A stretch of 64,000 nt of DNA from Bradysia coprophila (lineage: Eukaryota > Arthropoda > Insecta > Diptera > Sciaridae), in assembly GCF_014529535.1 (NCBI RefSeq), contig NC_050736.1, positions 2,976,001-3,040,000 of the forward strand. Reading direction: 5' to 3'. This document shows positions 12,083 through 23,950 of the stretch, in pieces. The first letter of the stretch is position 1; each line of letters opens with the position of its first letter. The translations under genes were made by a program, and so were the position numbers. The notes beneath the pieces are model-generated. The model was not told where the DNA came from. It did not search any database and saw nothing but the letters and a program-made list of their open reading frames with translations.

Positions 12083-14787
12083 ATGACGACTGATAATTCG
12101 AAAATTCTTACGAAAAACACCAATCGCGGATTTCAAATTCGTGTACTGCCTAAAACGACTGCTGAACAGGAGAAAGCACTGCGCGAACAGCTACATGCTG
12201 AAATTGAAAATAAGACCAAAGCCTGCTCGAACATTGTGTACGACTGTACGCTACCACGAATCGAAGGTTTCGGCTACTGTCTAAAGCACATACTCCAAGA
12301 TTCGAAGGCACCGTACAAACAATGCGCATATTTGTATCCAATCAATGGGAAACGATGCACCCAACCGGCACCGAAATACGATCCGAAGAAGGACGTTTTC
12401 ACCAACTATTGTTTCGAGCACAGTCGCTTGTCACAGCTGACGAAAACTAGGAACACAGTCGGAAAATTCCAGAATGTCGAGACAAATGAGACATTGCTGC
12501 ATGGATTGGCACATCACGTAAATGCTGGCAGAGCAAATCGATCGCATTTGCATGATGATCGAGAGAACGATGTTGATATTTCGAAGCCATATATCGATCC
12601 GTTCGGTGAGTGAGATTCGATTTATTTCATTTGATTGAGGCTAATTTAGCGTGTGCATTGCAATTTGCAGTCGACATTGAGAGTGTGCTGAAGAATGACA
12701 CAAAACTTCACATCTTGGACTATGCTTCCGATAGTTCATCGGATGACGACATGCCGACCGTTTCAAATACGTGGAAAGGAGCCGACATGGAAGGGTCAGA
12801 CAATGAAAGTGTCGATTCATTGAACGATGATGTTCTGAAGTGAGTATACAAATTCGGTGAGTCATTTGACGTAGAAGTCGTTTTACAACGCGGGCATTTC
12901 TTCTCGCAACTAGACATGCTGAGATCTACACCACCGAGGAGGCGACAATGATCACAAAACAGAAAATGGTTCGCCTGCAGTCCTTGTATATCGACCAGAT
13001 TCACCGGTTACAATACATACTCAAAGATCGCCGACGAAAATATCTGCAAAATTTGAAAATCGAACGGGAATCACTGTGCAGCATTCACGATCAGGCTAAA
13101 GAAACGCTAGCAGAGAAACGAATGTACGAACGATTGAAGGCCATGAATAAATTCCACAAGCGCAACGGCGTCGAAGCTGTGCTACATCGTAAATTCATTG
13201 AAAAGCGGCTGAAAGCGACCGAAGGCTATACGAATCGACCGCTATCGTTCCATACCAAATGCACATACACTGAAGGCGGCGTCAAGTGTGGCGAACGCGT
13301 TTTGCCAGCATGTAAATTCTGTAAGAAGCACATCCTGGAAGACAAGAAGCAGATTCTGTTTCGGCCGTGCTATGTGGAGAAGAGTGGCGTTGTGTGTCAG
13401 GAGCCGGTGCCGAATATCTTCGAAGATTCAACATGCGTGCTGCACATTGAATTGCCGCCGATGCGTCACTACGAACAGAAGGTAAATTGGAACATTTTGT
13501 TTCCGAGTAGATTAAATAGTCGATCGAATTTACTAATAAGCACACCGTTCCCCCAGATCTCAGAGAAAATTCAATGAATCAAAAGAACAAAGTCAAGAAT
13601 TTCAAATTTTGAACTTAAAAAAGAAATTATTTTCCTTTTCATTTACTTTGCTTAATTTGGATCATTGTGCATTCAATAATTATTATTGATTTATCAATCG
13701 CAACACACTGTTGACCGTTGCGCTGGCTGTTTCTTATTTTATAAGTCGAAATTGATATTGTTCGGCGTACAAATTGTTTAACAGAAATTTTTCGATGTTT
13801 TCGTTGTAATCTTAAGATTCCATTGTAAAAATATCCGAAGAATATATTGAACTGACCGAATACTGCTGATGTGAACAAGATCAAACGAAAGATCGACCAC
13901 CTTTCGCACCGACTACGGCAGACCTGTAATCTGGTTTTCATTCCGTACAATTCAAACAACCCAAGTCCAAGATATTCGTCAGTCTGAAAAGCTATTCATG
14001 AAGGTTTTCCATCCGTCTCATCAACGACGAAACCGATTCCAGACTGAGCGATTATCAAATATTTTCTGATACCAGTGTACCAGGGTTACTCTACGAGGTC
14101 AGTTCAAGAAGTCCGTCAGTCTGCTAATGAAGCGAGTTTGAGACGATGCCATCCCTACATTAAATCCTACAAGGTCAGTCCGTCAGTCTGCTAATGAAAC
14201 GCTGTTGAGTCAGAATTTCCAGTTTCCAAACGTCTCTTCAAGGACGAAATTACTACCGAACTGGAGCCTCGACAGTGTCGTTTCAGGTGCCATCGCTACG
14301 GTAAATACTACGAAGTCAGTTTGGATTTTGGAAGCGACTGTGGGAAGAGGTTTTGAAGAGGTCAACGCTCTGAATTCAGACCGAAAATGAATTAGAAGGG
14401 ATGGTACTGACTACTGACATCCCGTGCACGGTTATTATTGTTGCATCGAACCAAATTAATCATCAGTAAAGAAAGACTATTGGCATTTAAGTGACGACAA
14501 ATCAATTCCAATCACATTGAATTCATGAATTGCCATTTTTTCTCACATTTCGTTCACAGAAATTCGAATCAGATAGTGAAGAAGATGATGCAACTGTAGC
14601 ATCGCCCGTGGTCCATGTGAAAGAGGAATCGTCGGCAAATGAATCCGTAACGACGAACGATGTAGAAATGTTTACAGCGGAAGACGTTGGAAACAATGTT
14701 ACCATTTGTCATGACACCGATGTGAACGAGAGATCCGATGCTGAAGTTAAAGTCGAATCAACGAACAGTGACCAGAATATGGGATGA
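12083..14787 (+). CDS. KANSL2: KAT8 regulatory NSL complex subunit 2
   Basis: KANSL2 is a subunit of the non-specific lethal (NSL) histone acetyltransferase complex, which acts with MOF on housekeeping promoters. Four coding exons, 12083-12605, 12671-12839, 12914-13481 and 14560-14787, join in frame to about 495 residues, the usual length. Two cysteine/histidine modules of the KANSL2/INO80D potential DNA-binding type (zf-C3Hc3H) are visible: residues about 48-113 (CSNIVYDC..YCLKHI..QCAYLYPINGKRC..YCFEH) and about 347-408 (CTYTEGGVKCGE..CKFCKKHI..RPCYVEKSGVVC..CVLH). An acidic Ser/Asp stretch and a basic coiled region lie between them, and the C-terminus is acidic. The ATG sits directly after a 5' UTR acceptor. 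The last intron (1.08 kb) contains degenerate GTCAGTCTGCTAATGAA repeats near 14100-14205. Convergent with DAZAP2. Confidence 0.92.
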
Positions 14788-14860
14788 TCGAAATAGGAAT
14801 TGAATGTAATGTTTATAAATATCGTTCGATAAATGTGTAAAAGGTGACGAAAATACATGT

Positions 14861-14866
14861 AATAAA
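14861..14866 (+). terminator. Polyadenylation signal of KANSL2
   Basis: AATAAA lies 74 nt after the stop codon, the expected place for a short insect 3' UTR. Confidence 0.7.
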
Positions 14867-14903
14867 ACCAATTGGATTTTGTGTCTTTTTCCGAACTTTT
14901 TTT

Positions 14904-14909
14904 TTTATT
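14904..14909 (-). terminator. Polyadenylation signal of DAZAP2
   Basis: AATAAA on the minus strand, 163 nt beyond the DAZAP2 stop and about 40 nt from the opposing KANSL2 signal, so the 3' ends of the two genes nearly touch or overlap. Confidence 0.6.
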
Positions 14910-15071
14910 AAAACAACAAACTTATAAAAATAAACACAATAACTTCTGGTTTAAGACAACGAAGTAAATCTAATTTAAATTTTTATTTTCTTCAGCTTCA
15001 GCTTCTTGCGATGTATGTTGTAAATTTACTTTAATTTTTTCCATTTTATATGCACGATATTGATCGAGAAA

Positions 15072-17260
15072 CTACCAAAAGGTGACTCCGCCTCCCTTAC
15101 CGCCAGTAAAGAAGTTCTCCTCTTTTTTCTCCATCATAACCTGGAACAAAGAGAAGTCAAAAATTAAGAGTTGGTACGCCAGATTCTCTTTTAAAAAACA
15201 AATTGTCCGGTCAAAGTCGTTAGGATCGGAACAGATCGGTTTCAGGTCTTTAGGAAATAAATTCAGTTGCTGTTTACCGAGCACAACGGTGGAGTTAAAG
15301 AGATAAAGTTGTTAGTCAGCATCAATACCTCTTCATTTCATACGGTACTGGAGACTATCTATTCGAGGCTGTAACTCGAAACACGTTAACTTCAACTTTA
15401 ATCTAACTTTAACCTGGAGTAAGAGGTGAGTGGGCTGCCAATAAACGTTAGCTGTCCACATCCATGGGCATGTCCCGTAATTGTTAACATACGTTCAATT
15501 GAACACTTCTAGTTCCCATTTGATTTAGTAGATGGCAATGGGTAACTGTTTCGGTCCTATTGGTCTTGGGCATGGGATGACATTCTTTCAGAAAACTTGG
15601 GCATTGCAAGGAAGCAGTTATCGCTCAGCACAAAATGACGCCTGCTCACCTGTACTGATTGTTTTGATAATCGATTTATCTCAAGAAAAGGGCACGGAAA
15701 GCTTAAGCTCTAAGAGCAATATTCGACAGCTTGTTTGTTGAATTGTTTGTGAGAACAATTTCCAGCACTTTTAACATGGCAGTCGATAAATTAGTAACTT
15801 AGTAGTATGGATTTGAATGCGATTTGATTCTCATCAGAGCCAGTGACAGTATCGCAGGAACGATTGAGAAGGTGTAAGACGTGAAAAGGAGCATGCACCC
15901 TCTGCAGAAATATCTTCTCTTGAATTTGATTTTATTTTAGAGTCGGAATCCCTGTTAGACCCATTTTAAAACCATTGTCATGACTGTTGAGATTGATATC
16001 CGGTTACTAAGGCAAGTCATAGAATAACAGGGACTGAGAAAGTGAAAATCGCCTGCGAATCTGGATTGCTCCAATGTGAGGTAATTAGAAATATTAAATT
16101 TGCTTCAGTTGAAGAGATACCAGACTTCTCACGTGTTCTAGCTCGCCTCTGTTACTTTTTAAACGCTTTCAAGAATATTCTAAAGTCAGTATAGTTGTGA
16201 TGTTGCCGTTTCATTTTTTTAAAAACAAAAATTCACTTACCGTCTGTCCTTGCATAGCAGCAATCTGTGCTGCGTTTGGTAAATAGCCTGGGGGTGGGGG
16301 TGGAACGCTGGAATAAAATAGAGTTTGAAATGAGCGAAATTGTCTGTATGATGACTGTGTGTCGCTTATAACACACTTACCTCATCGAAGCTCCACCTTT
16401 TCCGTTAAATCTAGCACCAGCATCAAAAACGGCTTTCTGTGAAACCAAAAATATGAAAATGTTAATGCCAGCATCTAATGCGTTCTAACTTCAAAACAAA
16501 GACAAGCGTCAACTATCACAAAAAAAATGATCGAACGCAGTTTTAATGCGTAGCGTACCTGCATGGTGGGATCACTATACATCACATGTTGTTGCATCGG
16601 TTGAATCTGTCGCTGATATGGAGGAGCTGGACAGTATCCAGTAGGATATTGAGGGACACCATAGCTCGGTGGTGGACCCTGTTGAAAGGCTACCTGTGGT
16701 GGATAAATGTAATTTGGTAATGTTGGCGGTAACATCGGAGCACTTTGAACGTATGATGGCTGCTGCACCATTGTGTACGAAGGCGGTGGAGCCGAATGGG
16801 GACGATACAGCATCTTTGTGAAGAAAAAAAAATTTAGACAAAGGAAATTTCATTGAGGGTTGTCCTTGGAAAAAAAATGGACTGCGCTCAGGGCTAACAA
16901 AACTATTTAACATGAAATATTACTTGTGGGGCTTGTTGTGGAATTGGATAGCTTGTTGGATACATTGGCTGTGACGTCATATCGTAGTTCGATGGAGGAG
17001 CTGAAGGATGCTTTTGTTGATGATGGTTGTAATCACCTAAACGAAAGGATTTTGTTTGAAAAAAGCGTTGAATCAATGAGAAACTACGGAGTTCAGCTCC
17101 ATATTTTACCATTTTTTGGATACATTCTAATGCAACAGTTTAATGTAAAATTACACGAAAAACCAACAACTTTTTCTTGATAAACTACAATATAATGTTA
17201 ATCGCAATGCAGCTTATGTCAAATTTTGCACTCTACTCTGTGTGGTGTTTTACCTGGCAT
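15072..17260 (-). CDS. DAZAP2: DAZ-associated protein 2 (proline-rich adaptor)
   Basis: DAZAP2 is a small proline/tyrosine-rich adaptor linked to Wnt signalling, stress granules and HIPK2 turnover. Six coding exons fit: 17260-17254, 17036-16924, 16813-16559, 16436-16381, 16307-16241 and 15140-15072, about 188 residues (human 168). The diagnostic C-terminal half is clear: FDAGARFNGKG, then VPPPPPGYLPNAAQIAAMQG, then ENFFTGGKGGGVTFW, matching the family pattern ending GGSDGGYTIW. The N-terminal half is rich in Pro, Tyr and Gln with PSYxxxP motifs. The first coding exon is only 7 nt (ATG CCA G); I chose it because its donor (GTAAAA) restores frame with the exon 2 acceptor. Splice signals elsewhere are good. 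The 1.1-kb last intron holds no visible gene. Divergent from TXNL1. Confidence 0.88.
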
Positions 17261-17448
17261 AAAATGCTATCACTGATGAAGACGAAACACCAAAAATACA
17301 AAAGGAAACCTTTTGTATAAATCAGAGAAATGGTCGTCTAATTGTGGTAATGTCATTTCTCTGCTTTCGGCTAGAGCGGCTGCGTTTAATGTATAACTTC
17401 TATTTATTTTTTAAAACACAATGAACACCTTAAATAAGGTAATAGTAT

Positions 17449-17564
17449 GTTACGTCACTGTTTGTAAATATTTGTTTAGGCAAGTGTGAGGTTTGCGGAA
17501 TGAGCCGAAGGCGAGTGGAGTAATCACACGTGCCTAAACAAGCATTTACAAGCAGTGACGTAAC
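17449..17564. repeat. Fold-back element with 34-bp arms and GCCGAAGGCGAG core
   Basis: Arms at 17449-17482 and 17531-17564 are inverse copies with about three mismatches, beginning GTTACGTCACTG. The loop contains GAGCCGAAGGCGAG, a core also seen in the elements at 42705-42850 and 62454-62545. The arms again contain short inverse repeats (GTGTGA..TCACAC). Confidence 0.7.
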
Positions 17565-17633
17565 ACATTTTACGTGTTACGGCATGTTTCATTTTCATTT
17601 ACATTGCCTAATCACGTAAAGCATTGTACTTAC

Positions 17634-17732
17634 GAGGTTCCAAGTTGTGTATTTGACAAGTGGGGAATACAGCCCTCCCCTTCCGGGTCGGGCTGTAACA
17701 CCCCACTTATCAAATACACAACTTGGAACCTC
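17634..17732. repeat. Fold-back element with 32-bp arms
   Basis: Arms at 17634-17665 and 17701-17732 (starting GAGGTTCCAAGTTGTG) differ at one position. The loop itself is inversely repeated (TACAGCCC..GGGCTGTA), so almost all 99 nt can fold into one hairpin. Confidence 0.75.
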
Positions 17733-18452
17733 GGAAGTAATATACTATTGGTAAGTGCATTTTCCCTGTCACAAGCAGTGATGTAAAGTGCACTTTACAG
17801 TGCATAAGCGAAGCATGTAAAAGATTGTTATTCAGATTATGGTCGCATGTGAAGTTGTGCATTTTATAGACAAGCTTTATCTCGATGGCAGATCGATAGA
17901 GAAATCAACTACCACAAAATACACGGATCTACCTTCGAGGTACATCTTGCGAAATTGCTTAAAATGTACCGTCCACCACAGATACGTCCACAACTTTACA
18001 TGCTACATGTGTCGAAAACCGTACTTTTCATGTTTCAAGCACTTCTTTCGACGCCCTCAGCATGTAATATACTATTACATGCACAGCGACCAAATTATGA
18101 GAAACATTCTGTAATTTTGTCCCGTTGGCCGTGTCATGAAAATGGAAATTCACCTGTACGATACTCCACTCAGTTAACACGAAAACTCGATTTTAGATAT
18201 AAGGAAAGACTGGATGTGCGGCCCTTAGAGATGTCCTATCTTAGTTTGTATACCCACTTTAGTGCTTTTTATTTTGAATCAAGTACGGTTCATGTCACGA
18301 CATCACGATGACGGTTTTGAAACCAAGTTTCTGGGTGACATTTCGAACCAAACTTCACACATTCTGCATTCATTCAAATTCGCTGGTCATTCCAAGTTAC
18401 ATATCTCATCGCAGTGAGAAGCGATCAGAATTTTTACGATCAACGCAATACA

Positions 18453-20424
18453 ATGAGTGTTAAATCAATCAACGACGAATCACATTTTCAAGCGGAACTT
18501 CAAGCCGCTGGCATAAAATTGGTAGTAGTGGATTTCACAGCAACATGGTAAGAAAATTAGCTTTTAACCTCGAACCACCACTGAAGACGTATTCGTAATG
18601 TCACTCCATCCATGTACGAAAAGGTGCGGGCCTTGCCAAAGAATTGCTCCTCATTTTGAGACGTTTCCCGGCAAATATCCTAGGGCGATTTTCTTGAAAG
18701 TGGATGTAGATAAGTGCCAAGATACTGCTGCCAATCAAGGCGTTCAGGCAATGCCAACATTCATATTCTACAGAAACAAGGTACCGCCGAAAAGATAACC
18801 TCTGTCCATCAACAGCGCAATTTGTCAGTAATATTTTCGAATGTTTCAGTCCAAGATCGATCGAGTACAAGGTGCATCGGTCGAAGCACTCGAGGCAAAA
18901 ATTCAACAACATATTGGCTCGGGAGGTGATGATGAATCCGGCGAAGAATATGGACATGGACTGGTGTGTTTGTCGCGTACATTATTAATATGGAGCCAGA
19001 TTTTGTGATTCTTCTGTTTTCAGATGGATCTGAACACCTTCATATCGAAGAATGAATGTGAATGTCTGAACGAGGCTGATGACCATCCATTGCAACATAG
19101 TTTAACTAGCGGCGGCGGTTACTTGCAGTCCGATTGCGATGAACAACTTATACTGTCGATTACATTTAACCAGGCAGTGAAGATTCATTCGATAAAGTTC
19201 AAGGCACCACCGAATTTGGGTCCGAAAAATTTGAAAATTTTCATCAATCAGCCACGAACAGTTGACTTTGATATGGCAGAGTCTTTTACATCGGTGCAGG
19301 ATTTGGTGTAAGTAAACGAACGAAACGAATTAATAGAGATAAGAATATTGTCGGTGCATTACACGCTCGAAATATTATGTGTTCGCTGCACTTTAAACGA
19401 ACGAATCGAAGAATCCCTTGTCTCAGCTATTGATGACCTTTCTGATTCATTTCTCGTTAGAAATTTTTTATCTGGATTTAACGTGGTCGGTGTGTGAATA
19501 TTTTCGGATCAATGTTAAGTAGTGAAAGGACGAGAAGCAGTTCATTGTCCAGTGACTAACGAAACTTCAAATCGTATTTGGTGCGCGATCTATAAGGCTT
19601 TTCTTAGAGCCTCTTGGATTCTCCTCGATTCGGTTCATTAGTAAATGAGATTGAGTTCCATGAACGTTTCTATGAGTCCAAAAGTTCAATCATTTCGACC
19701 ATTACGGAGACGCGACAGAGGTCATGTAATTCGCCTCAAGCTGACATGAACTTTAATAATTCCTCTAAGAAAATGTCCATATATTTTGACCATTACGGGG
19801 ACGCAACATATGTCATGTAATTCGCCTAAAGCTGGCATGACTAAAAATTCAAGACTTTGAAGTTTAGGATGTCGTTCATTTTTGGTGGTATAAATCAGGA
19901 CAACTAAGTTTGGACAAAGAACTCATTCAAACGCTAGCTCCTCAGGCGTTCTATTTCTAAAACCCAATATTCTGTCTAACTCTGACCATATTCTCGCTCA
20001 TTGGAGGTTCATGTGTCTGATTAAGGAGCTATTTTTCATACATTGATCTAATCAAAGAATTATAACCATCGGCATCGGCTACCTCTTCTAGAAATATCAA
20101 TCCTAAAATAGTGCCTATGCCCCCAGCACTACTGTCGCCATTTCGATCCTATAAACATCGAATTTGTAATCCACACAAAATACGGCCAGCTAACAAAGTC
20201 ATTTCTTTTCTAGACTCGAACCAAAAGATTTGGAAGGAACTCCAGTGAACTTACGCTATGTGAAGTTCCAGAACGTGCAAAATATCCAGGTGTTCATCAA
20301 GGACAATCAGAGTGGCGGTGAAGTGACACAATTAGATTACATCGGCTTCATCGGATCACCGATCATAACCACCAAAATGGAAGATTTTAAACGCATCGCT
20401 GGAAAGAAAGGGGAAAGCCACTAA
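18453..20424 (+). CDS. TXNL1: Thioredoxin-like protein 1
   Basis: TXNL1 is a cytosolic thioredoxin fused to a PITH domain that docks on the 26S proteasome lid. Five exons, 18453-18547, 18624-18780, 18850-18963, 19024-19307 and 20214-20424, give about 286 residues (human 289). The thioredoxin domain (about 1-105) has the active site WCGPC at residues 32-36, with the Trp codon split by the first intron, and a cis-Pro region QAMPTFIFYRNK. The PITH domain (about 125-275) is recognisable from NECECLNEADDHP, LQSDCDEQLILSITFNQ, KIFINQPRTVDFD and LRYVKFQNVQNI, and the C-terminus ends DFKRIAGKKGESH as in vertebrates. The acceptor before exon 2 (GAAAAG) is purine-rich and weak but required for the frame. 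The last intron (19308-20213) holds a short tandem duplication. Confidence 0.95.
19697..19841 (+). repeat. Short tandem duplication in the last TXNL1 intron
   Basis: About 54 bases starting GACCATTACGG at 19697 recur at 19788 (spacing 91) with about eight differences. It is intronic and has no coding role that I can see. Confidence 0.6.
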
Positions 20425-20497
20425 AAACTCCCCCCATCCCTTTTTCTATATTGTGTTAATTTCAACGTTTCCCGATTTGATTTTTCTGTTATTCGAT

Positions 20498-20503
20498 AAT
20501 AAA
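20498..20503 (+). terminator. Polyadenylation signal of TXNL1
   Basis: AATAAA 74 nt after the TXNL1 stop codon. Confidence 0.7.
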
Positions 20504-20538
20504 AAAAACTTGGAAATTCTTTTGATCATAAAAATCTT

Positions 20539-20544
20539 TTTATT
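20539..20544 (-). terminator. Polyadenylation signal of eIF3i
   Basis: AATAAA on the minus strand, 105 nt beyond the eIF3i stop and about 40 nt from the opposing TXNL1 signal. Confidence 0.6.
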
Positions 20545-20648
20545 TCCAAATCGGTTCATCATTGGCGTCATCCGATCAACAGGCCAGAAAAAAAACATTC
20601 TTCAAAATTGAATAAAATATTTTCGGTTTACCTTTACGCACAGCGGAC

Positions 20649-21878
20649 TTAGTCGAACATGTAGTCAAAATAGCTTTGATCAAAACTCTGCAGTCTAATG
20701 AAACCATCTTCACCACCCGTTGCATAACTATGCCCATCTGGATGGAATGACAAACTGTTTATCGGTCCGAAATGACCCTTGACGCGGGCAAATTCTTCCT
20801 CGTAGATCAAATGGTAGAACCGCGAATCGAATTTACCGGCCTGTGTTGATGTTGTTGTTACTTCCATAGCGTCCTGTCCTCCTCCCAAAACGACGTGCTC
20901 CAATATTGGACTAATCGACGCTGAATTGACGGGTTTTTCAGTTTTGTACGTTTTCAGGCACACCAAACTTTCGGAATCGAATAATTTGGCCGACGTGTCC
21001 TTCGATGCGGTCACAAACATGGTTCCGTCCTTGGACAATTGCATATCGTTAATGGTTGACGAGTGATCTTTTACGGAATTCAACTCCTTGCCAGTTCTCA
21101 AATCGAATATGCAGATCATGCCGTTTTCGTGGCCAGTTATGATGTTATTATCTAAATTAGCCCAGAGCATCGACGTTACTTTCGACGATGAAATGGGAAT
21201 TCGCAGAATGGGATCGGAAGTGGACAGATTTGAATCGGCATTTCGAACATCAATAATTGTCACTTCACACGTCTGTCCCATAGATGAATCATTCGAATAA
21301 GCAGCTTGATTGCCGGAATAACTGAATCCACATGTTCGGCCTGGCGATTTGCACGAAATCGTTGCAATTATTGAACCATATTCCAAATCCCAGAGCCTAA
21401 ATGAAATTGGAATTAGTTCACAGAGTTCCAAGATGCACAGCTAGTTGCATACTTCACGCTCATGTCACCAGATGCTGTTAAGAATTTGGTTGACGTCCAG
21501 TCAACATCCAGACACCAAATAGCTCCCTGATGTCCGTTGAATGTTCCCAATCGTTCACCATTCAATGAAAACCAAACATTCGCCTTTGAATCTTTCGAAC
21601 TGGAAAACAGTAGATCGCCTTCACGATTGTATTTTATGTGCGTGATGGAACGCTCATGCCCTTGCAGCATTATCGGTTTCTGCAGGGAAAAAAAATTGCA
21701 CAACGAAATTGAAACATCTTGGATTGTTAAATTGTTGTTGAGTCCGGTTGAGTCGGACTATTTGAGGTTAGTATACAGAAAAATCGAAAAGTCATATTTT
21801 GTGGGGAAATATTTACTAAAACTTTGCCCACTATGGCACAGCACTGAAAGCTCCATAAAAATTGCTCTTTCTTACCAT
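20649..21878 (-). CDS. eIF3i: Eukaryotic translation initiation factor 3 subunit I
   Basis: eIF3i is the WD40 subunit of eIF3 that binds eIF3b and eIF3g on the 40S ribosome. Exons 21878-21876 (just the ATG), 21679-21453 and 21396-20649 join to 325 residues, exactly the usual length. WD repeats are visible throughout: [20 protein letters not shown] at the start, [17 protein letters not shown], a SVKLWD join across the second intron, [35 protein letters not shown], and near the end [20 protein letters not shown]. The start exon was chosen because ATG followed by donor GTAAGA restores the family N-terminus [11 protein letters not shown]; no in-frame upstream Met gives a sensible protein. Convergent with TXNL1, stops 224 nt apart. 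Confidence 0.95.
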
Positions 21879-22440
21879 TTTTAAGCCGGTTTTATCAGAT
21901 ACGAGCACGATAGAAGTGAAATTATGCACACGTTTTGGTTTTTGGGTTCAACTCAAAAAAATTAATATGACGTTTAGGGCGTTTAGATGCCGTAGACGCG
22001 ATCTGTCATCATGAATGACATTTTATGCGTTTGATGATAGCAGAAATAAATTGGTAAAAATTATGCGGGAAAATTTCAATGTTAACCGAACAGAATTAGG
22101 CAAATTAATCAATCATAAACATATTTTATCAACGCATTTCAAGCATGAGCACGGTGCGCCTTTAAACCAACTTTAAATAGAAGTGTCGGATAACAAAAAA
22201 TTTTCTTTTGTAATATTGACGAGGGGTGAGTAAGTAATTCATTTATTTATAAATTAGCTCGAACCGCTGGGAGATTTTTGAGGTCGGGATGCAATGACTC
22301 CTCATGACCACCCATGGTCCGTCGAGTCGGCATTTGGTGACGTTGAAAATGTATATTTTTTTAAGACGTTTCGTGGTTGTTAATTGAAGATCCGGTTGAT
22401 TGAAGATCCTGTACTCTATATAGAAGTGCGTTGATTTTAT

Positions 22441-23178
22441 CAAGGTTCTGAAAGAACCAGGTTAAGACAACTCTGAGTTGATCACGAAGGCGGTGACAAA
22501 TTGTATTGTTTTGTTACATGAAATGGAGAAACCTCGTTTTGCGTTCAGCAAATTGTATTGTTTTGTTACATGAAATGGAGAAACCTCGTTTTGCGTTCAG
22601 CAAATTGTATTGTTTTGTTACATGAAATGGAGAAACCTCGTTTTGCGTTCAGCAAATTGTATTGTTTTGTTACATGAAATGGAGAAACCTCGTTTTGCGT
22701 TCAGCAAATTGTATTGTTTTGTTACATGAAATGGAAAAACCTCGTTTTGCGTTCAGCAAATTGTATTGTTTTGTTACATGAAATGGAGAAACCTCGTTTT
22801 GCGTTCAGCAACTTCTTTAAATTTGTTACATGAAATAATCGGTTCAGTTCGAATCACTTTATTTATTTTGCATTTTAATTTCGGCTAATTGTGTTCGTCG
22901 TAGAAATCTGTGTCAATACTGATTTTGCCTTGTCCTATGAACCTGTTAATACAGTATTTGAAGCACGTATTTTTGTAACAGCCGAAAATTTTACCACTGT
23001 GAACAAATTGAGTTCAACGGCTACGGAGGTTATATGAAAAAGGCAACGTAACAAAAACAATATTCCGAATTTTGCTAAAATAAACATTTTCTTCAATATA
23101 ATTTCACACACAATCTGTACCGAGTGCTTTTATCGATTTCAGTCTCACCCGTCTCAACCTGTTCTTTCAGAACCCTTT
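22441..23178 (+). mobile_element. Non-autonomous TIR DNA transposon with internal 52-bp repeats
   Basis: The ends are inverse copies of about 25 bp: left CAAGGTTCTGAAAGAACC at 22441, right the inverse of AAAGGGTTCTGAAAGAAC ending at 23178. A likely target duplication ATTTTAT flanks it (22434-22440 and 23179-23185; an eighth base does not match). A 7-8-bp duplication would suit a hAT-like family, but I cannot assign one from the ends. No transposase is encoded; most of the interior is a tandem array and AT-rich filler. Confidence 0.7.
22497..22808 (+). repeat. Six tandem copies of a 52-bp unit
   Basis: Units start at 22497, 22549, 22601, 22653, 22705 and 22757, each beginning CAAATTGTATTGTTTTG; a degenerate seventh follows. 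The copies are almost identical (copy five has GGAAAAAC for GGAGAAAC). Such uniformity implies recent expansion. Confidence 0.9.
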
Positions 23179-23340
23179 ATTTTATATGTCTCTGTGAGGT
23201 AAGAATAACATTATGCATCCAGCTACGATAGGGAGTTTGCTCTTATCTTTGCAGAAAATGATATGCACCTTTGTCCAAATACGGCTTAGCATTACAATCA
23301 CTCAATCACTTAATACTTATTACACACTGCAGTGCGTCTA

Positions 23341-23549
23341 CGCAATGAAAGTAAATAGATAGGTATGGCCAAACGTTCAAATTTGTTCTAGCCGGAGCAC
23401 ATACGGATTTGCATGGCGCCACTTCAAACGAACTCATTTCTAGTGCAAATTTCCACTAGAAATGAGTTCGTTTGAGGTGGCGCCATGCAAATCCGTATGT
23501 GCTCCGACTTGTATGGACTGGCCATACCTACTTATCTACTTTCATTGCG
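23341..23549 (+). mobile_element. Long-hairpin MITE with 4-bp target duplication
   Basis: The ends CGCAATGAAAGTA..TACTTTCATTGCG are exact inverse copies, and the inverse repeat continues through most of the element. The inner arms (about 23394-23446 and 23455-23506) are almost perfect over 50 bp around an 8-nt loop. TCTA flanks both sides (23337-23340 and 23550-23553), a plausible 4-bp target duplication. No coding capacity. Confidence 0.8.
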
Positions 23550-23950
23550 TCTACGGAGATAATAGACATTTACGTCATGTGCATGTCACAAGGATTGAAG
23601 TCCGAAATTACTTTTCCGTGTGACGTAAAGTAAAGTAAACTTTCGCCCCTCGAAATGGACCGGAGAAGAAAATAAAATGAAGCATCAGTGCAGATACACG
23701 GGACACTGAAAACATCCACAGCTGGAATGCCTACAGATAATTTGCTGAATGAAAATCATAACAAGCGACAACAAACAGAAATCTCAATTCTCTTCCCCTC
23801 ATGGCTCATGGAAAGTCAATTTTGAGGCGAAATTGGTATTTCGACCTCAAGTGCTTACATAGGTCAATGGTTTGACCATCCTCAGTTGCTATGTCCACTG
23901 TCAACACCCTTCGCAATACATTTCCGAATCTGCAAATCTTGAGCTGTAGT

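Larger units (their letters stand above)
17261..18452. other. Intergenic region between DAZAP2 and TXNL1
   Basis: This must contain both divergent promoters. It carries two adjacent fold-back elements (17449-17564 and 17634-17732). The open frames at 17839-18311 have no recognisable motif and I do not call them genes. Confidence 0.6.

Noticed and set aside
22497-22808. Six 52-bp repeats as a CRISPR-like array
   Set aside because: The units are contiguous without unique spacers, lie inside a TIR transposon and the genome is eukaryotic.
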